Assembly: GCA_905221605.1 (NCBI GenBank)
Contig: CAJNDS010002563.1
Location: 104,501-168,500, forward strand
Origin: Symbiodinium natans
Taxonomy: Eukaryota; Sar; Dinophyceae; Suessiales; Symbiodiniaceae
Direction of reading: 5' to 3'
DNA: 64,000 bases
Shown piece after piece: positions 25,501 through 34,400 of this stretch. The position numbers and the translations under genes were made by a program. Below the pieces are notes generated by a model that worked only from the letters and a program-made list of their open reading frames with translations, did not search any database and was not told the DNA's origin. Each line of letters begins with the position of its first letter. The stretch's first letter is position 1.

Positions 25501-28500
25501 CACAGCGTGTCTCCTCCTCGGGTTGAACGACATGAGCACACTCTCCTTCAATCCCAACGCCGTTCCATAATGAGATTTGCCTGCCTTATCTTTGAGCTCC
25601 AGGATCTTTCCGGCAATCACATCTCCATTGCACAGCTCAATCCATAGATCTCCTCCTCGGCGTGGAAGTCGGAGGGGGTACACGTAGTTATATGTTCCGG
25701 CTTCGTTGCGGGAATCCATGTGAAGGCCTTTATCCCCATCCACCGACAAGTAGATCGACGCGAACTCTGCATCCGGATCGACCTCTTGGATGATTCTGAC
25801 CATCACCTTGGCAATCCATGGGTACTCGTAGGATGCCCTCGTCAGTCCCATAACACCTCCATGTCGGAACACGCCGTACTTATTGGCCACGTTAGGAAGT
25901 AGTGCGCAAGCTTGGATCACCAGGTCTTCGGCTCTTTCAATGTTCCAGTCTTGCAGGACCTTCTCTGCTTCCTTTCGTAGCTCATCTTCAATTTCCAGGG
26001 GACTTACCTGGTGCATGGTTGTAATCGTCGATAGTCCCGGGGTTTTTTCTCGAAGTCTTCGTCGTGGTTCTCGAGGGGGTTCGGCTTCCATGACTTCTTC
26101 TGGAGGTCCAGGATCGTGTACATGTGGTCTCACATGTAGGGTGTGTAAGAACCGGCTACCCTCGTGGTCCACGTAGACAAGGTGACCCCCACGTACAGTA
26201 TCCGACAAACCCAGGTAGTAGCCCTCTTCCCACCGTGGCGCTAAGTCATCCAATTTTCCACCATGGTGCGCCCCGACGTAGGATTTCTTCTTGATGAGGA
26301 CCTTGGATCCGAAGGGGGCGGCCAGCTTCGTCTCAAATCCCAGTACACTAGCACGCTGTTGGGCACAAGCATACTGGACTGCACTCGGCCACAATTGTTG
26401 AGGTAGTCGAGCTCCGGCTAGCAGTGTCCTTGCCCTCTGTTTAACCCACCTCACCGTGCTTTCTGCGGTTCCATTGGACTGATGCTCTCCTCCTTCGCTG
26501 CTTGTCATTCTTATCCCTTGGTCCTTAATCCACCGCCTTGACCCTTTTGCGAAGAACTCCATGGACCTGTCGCAGTGGAACCTCAAGATCGGGATGTTGT
26601 AGGCTTGGGCGTAGTGCACTACATCTTGAATGGCTTCTAGAACTGTAGCGCTCTTGTTGTCTCCCAGGCCATTGGCAAAGATCAAGTTCACCATTTCGGG
26701 GGCCGTTTGGTCATCTTCAAACATCACGCGGTTGCCGGCTGATGAGTCCTTTTGCTCGACCTCAATGAAACCTTCTGGCTGCTCCTCCTCCTCCTCGTCC
26801 ATTTCTCCTTCTTCATGACCATCTCCAGAACCTGAAGCAGTTGGATTCTCCTCATGGTGAGTGGTTAGACCATCATCCGGCTCCTCTGTTTCCTCCCGAG
26901 AAATTTCCGGCAACTCAAATTCCACTCCCACGCCTCGTCCATCATCAACGAAGCTTCGGGGTATTTTGAGCTTTGCCACGAAGAGGTAGGGGAACTTCTT
27001 TGGGGCACGACCTCTCCCATGTGAATCTAGTCCGTGCTGCTTCAGCGGGCCAGATAAATCTGCCGTGAGGACAAAGGCGTCGGGATGTTCGACTTTGGAA
27101 TGCCTCCTTCCTGTTGCGCCGGCCTGCACGCACGTCAGACAATCCCTCCTAAATGGGAGATGCCCTCTTCGAACGTGGTCCTTCCATTGCTCTACTGACA
27201 TAGCCAACATCCGGGGCACTTTTCCATGGATGATCAATGCCTTGACGATCGCCTCCACCAGCTCTGGAGCCCACGCCGCCAGCTCATGTGATTGTCCTGA
27301 CCACGGATCTAGGTCTCCTTCGGTCTTCACTCCATTCAGGTAACTGAGGGCGACAAGGTTCGTTCCCAGCGTGGTCGGCTTTCGCGTTTGATGTCCGAGA
27401 GCGCCCTGCTCCAGGGAGTACATTGCCAGGCCAGCTTCTTGAGCGTAGCTGTGCCACATTCCACTTCGCCAGAAGCTCACTGCTCGAGCATGGAGCTCGT
27501 GGTCCCAAGGCAAGTATTCTTGAGGGTCCCGTGGCTGTTCCAACAAGAAGGCAACTTCCCTGTTCTGCTCTGGACTTGGATTGGCCACCACTTTCCCCGC
27601 CGTAGATAAAGCATGCAGGTAGATCATCCGCACGTACAAGGCAGTGTCCTTTATGACCAAGCTTTCATCCGCCGCCGATTGACCTTCCCAGCCACCGTAC
27701 GGGTAGTCATTGGAACGCACAGGAGCGGGACCCGGGGATTTGTATCTCAGCAAAGAATAGGTTCGACACGGTGGTCCTCCAATCACCCCGCTGATTTTTC
27801 CTCTCCGTGCCGCCCACTCCAATGCCCTCCATACCGCTGGGTTCATTATGTCGTGGGAAGACCCCCTTTCGATGTCCAACTCCAGGAGCACATAGCCATT
27901 CTTCTCCAGGTACTTGTACTCTTCTCGGGGTTGTTTTCCAGCAAAGAGGTGCACAATCCACCGTTCTGACTCGTGAAGCCGCTTCCTGGTTCTTCGGTTG
28001 AGATGTGTCAGGCCTCTGAGCGCGTCCCAGCCGTTACCTTCAGGATATCCCTCAGTGAGTCCTTGCTTGGCAGGCAAGGGCACCTCCTGAAAAAAGGGGG
28101 CTTCACCAACTGCTTGCACGGCGTCTGTGGCTCGATCACTGCGACAGAACTGAATCAGGTGATCGAACCATGTTTTGTTCAAAGACACCGCAGCCTGTCG
28201 AACTCTCTCTTGGGTGTTGGCGACGTTGGTCTTCAAGCTGTTCAACTTCTCCTCCTCGAGCCTGGCAATAAGGTTGAGGGCTTGACACTCAGCAACCTCC
28301 GGACATCCATTACGAACTCGAAGATGGTGTACATCACCTGCTCGACCCACTAACCGACACTTCTTCGAGTTCCACTCTAGGGTGTAGCCCAGTTGCTGCA
28401 CCAGGGATCCAAGGGGCACGATCGGAGCTGTCCCTTCTTTCCCAGTTGATGGGACCAAGAGGGTTCCACCTTCATTCATTCTCAGCGACACACTTTCCCC

Positions 28501-31335
28501 CCCAGCCAAGGTCACTATCACGGGCGAGGCTTCCCACCATTCTTCATCTGTCCAAGCTCGCCGAAGGGGATGCGTGGCTCCGGAATCCATCAAGGCGTAG
28601 ACATCCTCCACATCCAGGTGTGCCGTGTCGTTCTTCTTCAAAGTCATTACCTTCATACTTGGCGCTTTTGGCTCCGGAGGTGAAGATGTCGGGGTCGCCT
28701 GGACGACCTGGGCGGCTGCCTTTAACAAGGCTTCCATGGTCCATACTGGATCTCCCTGTATTGGCGGTCCCACTTCCGGGGGAATTTGATCTTCGAATGT
28801 GACCTGTTGCGCCCGTGGTGCCGTAGAGGGGGTAGTCGAGGATGTACTCTTGGGGCTTCCATCGGGTAGAGCTTTGGGAGGTTTTTGAGGCTTTGTGGTA
28901 GGACATTCACGTTGCCGATGTTCTTCACTGCCACAAACCAAACACTTCTTTGATCTTTCTCCCTTGCTCAACATCCCCACGTCGTGGCCATACAGACACT
29001 TGGCTCCTCGTCGGCATCCTTGCGTCTTGAAGAAGTATCTACATGCAGGTTTTCCCTTTGTTGGCGATTGAAGATCTCCCTGCTCGGCTCCAGATTTTGG
29101 CATCACTGCTCGAAGCTTTGGATTTCCTGCTCCATGATCCCCTCCCGCTGCTATAAGGTTCTCGATCTCCGCTTGCAAGTGTTGCTGGTACTGGTGGACA
29201 CTGGTCACTGAAGGCTGCCCATCAATTCGCAACGTCGACCTCAGCAGCTGAGTCCGAAAACTGGCGTCTTGGCTCCCAGAAAGGAACTTTGCCGTTACAG
29301 CCGTCAGAGCCTTGGCCAAGACAGAACCATCTGGGTGTGTCATGCCCATGTCCTCACAGCGCTGCATCGATCTCGGCCACGTCCGCAGCGTCGCGAGGCA
29401 CTGCGCCAATGTCTCCGGAACCGGAGGGTCCTGAAGGACTTGCAGGATCTTCGCTCTCTCGTGTGGGCCGCCCGGCTGATACACCGTGTGGAGCCTAAAC
29501 AGCAAAGCGACCATGCTCTGCGTCGATCTTCTTCCAACCAGATCCTCCTTGACTGCATCATCAAGTGAAGCCAAGACCAAAGTGCAAGCTCGCGCATTGA
29601 TCCGTGTCCAGCGACCGGTGGTGTAGACCGAGTCCTTGTGCGGGTAGATTTGCAATCGCTCTAGAGGGGTAGCAGACAACCATCTTGCGTACGCTACTCC
29701 AACCTCTCTAACCACATCCTCCCACCAAGCACCGGACGACGCTGACAGGTCTTGCATGCACGTGCTCACCAAGGACAACCAATCTTGCAGTTGTACTCCC
29801 GCAGCATCTCCTTGTGGTGCCTTGAGTGATGGAAGCGCAGGGATACTGGACTTCACCTGCTCCGGGCTCCCATCTTCTTCCTTTCTAAAGGATTGAACTT
29901 GCAATTCCTGCAGTTGTTGGATGCTCTTTGTAATCGCATCTAGCAAATTGGGCGGATTCTGAGGCAATGAAGAGCTGGACGTTGGCATAGTCGGCCCCAT
30001 GACATTATGACCCTCAATCCCAGCAAGTTCTCCTTCCACACGCGGGGCCTTCTTTGACTCTGCTGTTGCTCGATCTTGCCCTACTCGTCCTGCACCTCCT
30101 TCTGCTAGTCCATCCCGACTTGCTCCCAAGCGCCCTGAAATCTCACCCCACAAACTGCCTAGCAGATCTCGCCGTACTTCTCGATGTTCTGAAGGTCGTG
30201 CTGATCCTGCCGCCGGCGCCATGTACTGGGATGATTGAAGTTCTCGAGGGCCAGCTTCTACTTCAGGTTCTGTGGAAGCTCTAGGTACATTGGGAGGTCG
30301 TAAAACACGAGGAATATGGGGCTCTTCTAAGGCTTGAGGTACTGGAGGGACACTTGGTTCAGTAGAGGGTAGAGGTACTCGAGGGCCACGTGGTTCAATA
30401 GAAACTCGAGGTTCTCGAGGAGCAAGCGCAGCAGCTGCGGTCCGATACTCTTGATCTCGTTGCTCCAGCTGCTTCTGCAAGCGGGCATTCTCGGCCTCAG
30501 ACCGCTGCAATCTTTCCAGTAATCCACCCAGCTGACGTTGAACTTCAGCTTGGATAGCTTCGGCTGGCACACTGGACGAACTAGGCGGAGACGGCGGCTT
30601 CACAGCCATTGGTGGTCCCTGCACTAACGTGTCAGGACTTGGCGCCGCTCGAGCTCCGTCGCTTTTTCCATGCCTAGACCTCACTTCAGATATCGGAGAT
30701 GGCAAGTGGCTGGGGATCCATGTTGCTGGCACTTGAGGGGCCCTGAACATGTCCGTCAGACGTTGCATCCATCGTGGCCACTGTTCTCCTTCTCCACGTG
30801 AAAATTGCTGGAAATGTCCAGCCACGGAGCCATACTGGCGCTCCACTCCAGTCGCTCTCAAAGATCTCGGCGTCATGAATCCGGCCGAGCCCACATCTCT
30901 GTCTCCTGTCTCTTCAGTGCCAACCAGAAGTGGATTCATTTCCAGCGCGGCGTCTCGTTGTGGTTGCAGGTGCACCGGATCAACTGTGCTTCGGGCGCCT
31001 TGGGCGTCTACATTAGCACCAGCTCTCATCCCCACACTTGCAGCTTCCAAGTTCCGCGCCATATTTCCACTACCAGCAGCACCACCACCAGTTGCAGCGC
31101 CGTCGAAATCACTCATTTGTTGGCTCACCAGGCTTCTTGGCATGGTCCCATAAGAGTATTCTGCCCGAGGCGCTCGCTCATCTCGAACCACCGCTTGAGG
31201 TTCCGGATCTCCCATGCCACTGCTGGACGTCGGAGCATCATTTCGGGACCCTTCCGCAGTTGAGCCACCAGGTTCCAAGGCGGCCCCATCCACTATGCCA
31301 CTGGTCACGCCCGCAGTTTCGTCCGCTGGCTCCAA
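22531..31335 (-). CDS. Element 2 full-length Gag-Pol polyprotein (2934 codons)
   Basis: A single uninterrupted frame. The first in-frame ATG is at 31215 (residue 41); the frame is open upstream to a TGA in the leader. Domains by approximate residue: Pro-rich N-terminus and coiled coil 255-300; capsid-like core 495-745; CCCH finger 762-788; zinc knuckle C-L-V-C-x4-H-x4-C near 800; protease D-S-G-A-T near 917; methyltransferase-like domain 1125-1340 (H-L-F-A-G, G-G-P-P-C-R-T-Y-S, L-E-Q-P-R-D-P); integrase zinc region near 1398 and D-D-E core 1425-1625; dioxygenase-like domain 1840-1975 (H-M-D, G-G-D-L-W-I-E, R-R-H-A-V, D-R-I-T-I); RT 2145-2440 with Y-V-D-D near 2352; RNase H with A-D-S-S near 2519 and G-E-A-E near 2558; membrane segment near 2729-2750; and a Cys/His tail (H-I-H-E-R-C...C-G-F-C) 2878-2905. 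The CCCH has a Leu where the upstream copy has Pro (C-L-Y-G-H versus C-P-Y-G-H). Confidence 0.93.
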   Translation of the reverse strand: MEPADETAGVTSGIVDGAALEPGGSTAEGSRNDAPTSSSGMGDPEPQAVVRDERAPRAEYSYGTMPRSLVSQQMSDFDGAATGGGAAGSGNMARNLEAASVGMRAGANVDAQGARSTVDPVHLQPQRDAALEMNPLLVGTEETGDRDVGSAGFMTPRSLRATGVERQYGSVAGHFQQFSRGEGEQWPRWMQRLTDMFRAPQVPATWIPSHLPSPISEVRSRHGKSDGARAAPSPDTLVQGPPMAVKPPSPPSSSSVPAEAIQAEVQRQLGGLLERLQRSEAENARLQKQLEQRDQEYRTAAAALAPREPRVSIEPRGPRVPLPSTEPSVPPVPQALEEPHIPRVLRPPNVPRASTEPEVEAGPRELQSSQYMAPAAGSARPSEHREVRRDLLGSLWGEISGRLGASRDGLAEGGAGRVGQDRATAESKKAPRVEGELAGIEGHNVMGPTMPTSSSSLPQNPPNLLDAITKSIQQLQELQVQSFRKEEDGSPEQVKSSIPALPSLKAPQGDAAGVQLQDWLSLVSTCMQDLSASSGAWWEDVVREVGVAYARWLSATPLERLQIYPHKDSVYTTGRWTRINARACTLVLASLDDAVKEDLVGRRSTQSMVALLFRLHTVYQPGGPHERAKILQVLQDPPVPETLAQCLATLRTWPRSMQRCEDMGMTHPDGSVLAKALTAVTAKFLSGSQDASFRTQLLRSTLRIDGQPSVTSVHQYQQHLQAEIENLIAAGGDHGAGNPKLRAVMPKSGAEQGDLQSPTKGKPACRYFFKTQGCRRGAKCLYGHDVGMLSKGERSKKCLVCGSEEHRQRECPTTKPQKPPKALPDGSPKSTSSTTPSTAPRAQQVTFEDQIPPEVGPPIQGDPVWTMEALLKAAAQVVQATPTSSPPEPKAPSMKVMTLKKNDTAHLDVEDVYALMDSGATHPLRRAWTDEEWWEASPVIVTLAGGESVSLRMNEGGTLLVPSTGKEGTAPIVPLGSLVQQLGYTLEWNSKKCRLVGRAGDVHHLRVRNGCPEVAECQALNLIARLEEEKLNSLKTNVANTQERVRQAAVSLNKTWFDHLIQFCRSDRATDAVQAVGEAPFFQEVPLPAKQGLTEGYPEGNGWDALRGLTHLNRRTRKRLHESERWIVHLFAGKQPREEYKYLEKNGYVLLELDIERGSSHDIMNPAVWRALEWAARRGKISGVIGGPPCRTYSLLRYKSPGPAPVRSNDYPYGGWEGQSAADESLVIKDTALYVRMIYLHALSTAGKVVANPSPEQNREVAFLLEQPRDPQEYLPWDHELHARAVSFWRSGMWHSYAQEAGLAMYSLEQGALGHQTRKPTTLGTNLVALSYLNGVKTEGDLDPWSGQSHELAAWAPELVEAIVKALIIHGKVPRMLAMSVEQWKDHVRRGHLPFRRDCLTCVQAGATGRRHSKVEHPDAFVLTADLSGPLKQHGLDSHGRGRAPKKFPYLFVAKLKIPRSFVDDGRGVGVEFELPEISREETEEPDDGLTTHHEENPTASGSGDGHEEGEMDEEEEEQPEGFIEVEQKDSSAGNRVMFEDDQTAPEMVNLIFANGLGDNKSATVLEAIQDVVHYAQAYNIPILRFHCDRSMEFFAKGSRRWIKDQGIRMTSSEGGEHQSNGTAESTVRWVKQRARTLLAGARLPQQLWPSAVQYACAQQRASVLGFETKLAAPFGSKVLIKKKSYVGAHHGGKLDDLAPRWEEGYYLGLSDTVRGGHLVYVDHEGSRFLHTLHVRPHVHDPGPPEEVMEAEPPREPRRRLREKTPGLSTITTMHQVSPLEIEDELRKEAEKVLQDWNIERAEDLVIQACALLPNVANKYGVFRHGGVMGLTRASYEYPWIAKVMVRIIQEVDPDAEFASIYLSVDGDKGLHMDSRNEAGTYNYVYPLRLPRRGGDLWIELCNGDVIAGKILELKDKAGKSHYGTALGLKESVLMSFNPRRRHAVMPWNGGPGDRITIIGYTPARVGRLTTADKDQLAYLGFSAPVDLTDDVVAMRAMRVAAPKTIIEEEVQDLCGGGWTERVRTSDGTLLFMVDWKLQRELGEQGRDLQHTNARSSSDFQPTEQDDSPGELYLVIKDDEEPQLARMTEMSLLDVQQAKVMKTEVNYTRGIEELLEALQDPIAVVHTVHPSEATEHLHRWVPAITKELGAIQHAVVRLKKGDPLREEWLSRPGVQILPMKLVYTIKPPEKEPAVKGDPLYKRKARAVICGNMADTSGLDVYTGAAPAEVVRAALTIASKFGWFAAVLDVIAAFLQTPMEEVPQAPVVVAVPPKGLVKANLAEEEELWGITHAVYGLRESPRLWGFFRDEEMRKIKAALGDKEVVLIQGRVEPTWWSIRLDGQPAGILVIYVDDYLILASREIIHVVATAVQQIWKTSPLQYASKSHPVRFLGMEIHVTASGFAISQRSYIQELLRIHSVSERRLDVVPVSRELAGFDIVEGEDEYTQQELRFAQQCAGEILWLSQRSRPDLGFAASLLSSLTTRAPRRVAEITVKVLGYLQRSQDSALYIEADDSAIVSYADSSFAPSGERSHTGWVTMLFGTPISWRSSRQPTTSLSTGEAELTAATEGALAAMSTQALLCDVLAEELAMKLETDSTTALALAEGSGSWRTRHLRIKANWLHEKIQSGLMEMVHCRGIEQPADLLTKAMPSTRMLQLMELWNIRRLEPEGEDEVPVQTAVGTRSQPSVSRVLLALMVLAQSTTPGDAHEGPDENGVAIYEPLHVDRSLATWAAFWGLIFVMIAGWELLKWLGWQAFFQIGSGASERRMRRLQRLRDATAQAINDEFARLMREPDAEPTPAVRTDERPLTSMRRRSTNDRATSPRRRGVIERSTQTVAPAFVRPDPVPQPIMIRYLQEPPEQVYAIPGRATFHIHERCYAFRHPGTMNRVERLRLCGFCQNHDGRDPRAQHEPVDEAVLPYAPRRSEESQSHGA
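22559..22573 (-). other. Element 2 polypurine tract
   Basis: The minus strand reads AAGGAGGAG directly before the 3' LTR, inside the C-terminal coding sequence. Confidence 0.65.
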
Positions 31336-31441
31336 GCTTGCAGCTCCATCTGGATCTTGTGCTTGGCGATTAAGCGTAGATTGGGCTCATAACCTCTGAA
31401 TCGACCTTATACCTGGTCAATATAATGTGCCCACCCCTTGC
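25156..31441 (-). repeat. Element 2 internal duplication, unit 1
   Basis: 6286-bp unit repeated head to tail at 31442-37727. It covers the end of the leader, a primer-site-like 13-mer (31382-31394) and the first 2060 codons. The two units differ at a handful of positions visible by eye (for example near 26688, 27069, 27133, 27308 and 28989), so they are near but not fully identical. A short C at the junction is the only obvious microhomology. Confidence 0.9.
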
Positions 31442-34400
31442 AAAATCACTGGAACTCCTTGCATTAGTGTGTTGTAGATCACGGCCCTGCTCTCCTAACT
31501 CCCGCTGCAATTTCCAATCCACCATGAACAACAGCGTCCCATCTGAAGTCCTAACCCTTTCTGTCCATCCACCACCACATAGGTCTTGGACCTCTTCCTC
31601 GATGATGGTCTTGGGGGCTGCTACTCTCATGGCTCTCATAGCAACCACGTCGTCGGTTAGGTCCACAGGCGCGCTGAAGCCTAAATAGGCTAACTGGTCC
31701 TTGTCTGCAGTCGTAAGTCGGCCCACTCTCGCTGGCGTGTAACCGATGATTGTAATACGATCTCCAGGACCTCCGTTCCATGGCATCACAGCGTGTCTCC
31801 TCCTCGGGTTGAACGACATGAGCACACTCTCCTTCAATCCCAACGCCGTTCCATAATGAGATTTGCCTGCCTTATCTTTGAGCTCCAGGATCTTTCCGGC
31901 AATCACATCTCCATTGCACAGCTCAATCCATAGATCTCCTCCTCGGCGTGGAAGTCGGAGGGGGTACACGTAGTTATATGTTCCGGCTTCGTTGCGGGAA
32001 TCCATGTGAAGGCCTTTATCCCCATCCACCGACAAGTAGATCGACGCGAACTCTGCATCCGGATCGACCTCTTGGATGATTCTGACCATCACCTTGGCAA
32101 TCCATGGGTACTCGTAGGATGCCCTCGTCAGTCCCATAACACCTCCATGTCGGAACACGCCGTACTTATTGGCCACGTTAGGAAGTAGTGCGCAAGCTTG
32201 GATCACCAGGTCTTCGGCTCTTTCAATGTTCCAGTCTTGCAGGACCTTCTCTGCTTCCTTTCGTAGCTCATCTTCAATTTCCAGGGGACTTACCTGGTGC
32301 ATGGTTGTAATCGTCGATAGTCCCGGGGTTTTTTCTCGAAGTCTTCGTCGTGGTTCTCGAGGGGGTTCGGCTTCCATGACTTCTTCTGGAGGTCCAGGAT
32401 CGTGTACATGTGGTCTCACATGTAGGGTGTGTAAGAACCGGCTACCCTCGTGGTCCACGTAGACAAGGTGACCCCCACGTACAGTATCCGACAAACCCAG
32501 GTAGTAGCCCTCTTCCCACCGTGGCGCTAAGTCATCCAATTTTCCACCATGGTGCGCCCCGACGTAGGATTTCTTCTTGATGAGGACCTTGGATCCGAAG
32601 GGGGCGGCCAGCTTCGTCTCAAATCCCAGTACACTAGCACGCTGTTGGGCACAAGCATACTGGACTGCACTCGGCCACAATTGTTGAGGTAGTCGAGCTC
32701 CGGCTAGCAGTGTCCTTGCCCTCTGTTTAACCCACCTCACCGTGCTTTCTGCGGTTCCATTGGACTGATGCTCTCCTCCTTCGCTGCTTGTCATTCTTAT
32801 CCCTTGGTCCTTAATCCACCGCCTTGACCCTTTTGCGAAGAACTCCATGGACCTGTCGCAGTGGAACCTCAAGATCGGGATGTTGTAGGCTTGGGCGTAG
32901 TGCACTACATCTTGAATGGCTTCTAGAACTGTAGCGCTCTTGTTGTCTCCCAGGCCATTGGCAAAGATCAAGGTCACCATTTCGGGGGCCGTTTGGTCAT
33001 CTTCAAACATCACGCGGTTGCCGGCTGATGAGTCCTTTTGCTCGACCTCAATGAAACCTTCTGGCTGCTCCTCCTCCTCCTCGTCCATTTCTCCTTCTTC
33101 ATGACCATCTCCAGAACCTGAAGCAGTTGGATTCTCCTCATGGTGAGTGGTTAGACCATCATCCGGCTCCTCTGTTTCCTCCCGAGAAATTTCCGGCAAC
33201 TCAAATTCCACTCCCACGCCTCGTCCATCATCAACGAAGCTTCGGGGTATTTTGAGCTTTGCCACGAAGAGGTAGGGGAACTTCTTTGGGGCACGACCTC
33301 TCCCATGTGAATCTAGTCCGTGCTGCTTCAGCGGGCCAGATAAATCTGCCGTGAGGACAAAGGCATCGGGATGTTCGACTTTGGAATGCCTCCTTCCTGT
33401 TGCGCCGGCCTGCACACACGTCAGGCAATCCCTCCTAAATGGGAGATGCCCTCTTCGAACGTGGTCCTTCCATTGCTCTACTGACATAGCCAACATCCGG
33501 GGCACTTTTCCATGGATGATCAATGCCTTGACGATCGCCTCCACCAGCTCTGGAGCCCACGCCGCCAGCTCATGTGATTGTCCTGACCACGGATCTAGAT
33601 CTCCTTCGGTCTTCACTCCATTCAGGTAACTGAGGGCGACAAGGTTCGTTCCCAGCGTGGTCGGCTTTCGCGTTTGATGTCCGAGAGCGCCCTGCTCCAG
33701 GGAGTACATTGCCAGGCCAGCTTCTTGAGCGTAGCTGTGCCACATTCCACTTCGCCAGAAGCTCACTGCTCGAGCATGGAGCTCGTGGTCCCAAGGCAAG
33801 TATTCTTGAGGGTCCCGTGGCTGTTCCAACAAGAAGGCAACTTCCCTGTTCTGCTCTGGACTTGGATTGGCCACCACTTTCCCCGCCGTAGATAAAGCAT
33901 GCAGGTAGATCATCCGCACGTACAAGGCAGTGTCCTTTATGACCAAGCTTTCATCCGCCGCCGATTGACCTTCCCAGCCACCGTACGGGTAGTCATTGGA
34001 ACGCACAGGAGCGGGACCCGGGGATTTGTATCTCAGCAAAGAATAGGTTCGACACGGTGGTCCTCCAATCACCCCGCTGATTTTTCCTCTCCGTGCCGCC
34101 CACTCCAATGCCCTCCATACCGCTGGGTTCATTATGTCGTGGGAAGACCCCCTTTCGATGTCCAACTCCAGGAGCACATAGCCATTCTTCTCCAGGTACT
34201 TGTACTCTTCTCGGGGTTGTTTTCCAGCAAAGAGGTGCACAATCCACCGTTCTGACTCGTGAAGCCGCTTCCTGGTTCTTCGGTTGAGATGTGTCAGGCC
34301 TCTGAGCGCGTCCCAGCCGTTACCTTCAGGATATCCCTCAGTGAGTCCTTGCTTGGCAGGCAAGGGCACCTCCTGAAAAAAGGGGGCTTCACCAACTGCT

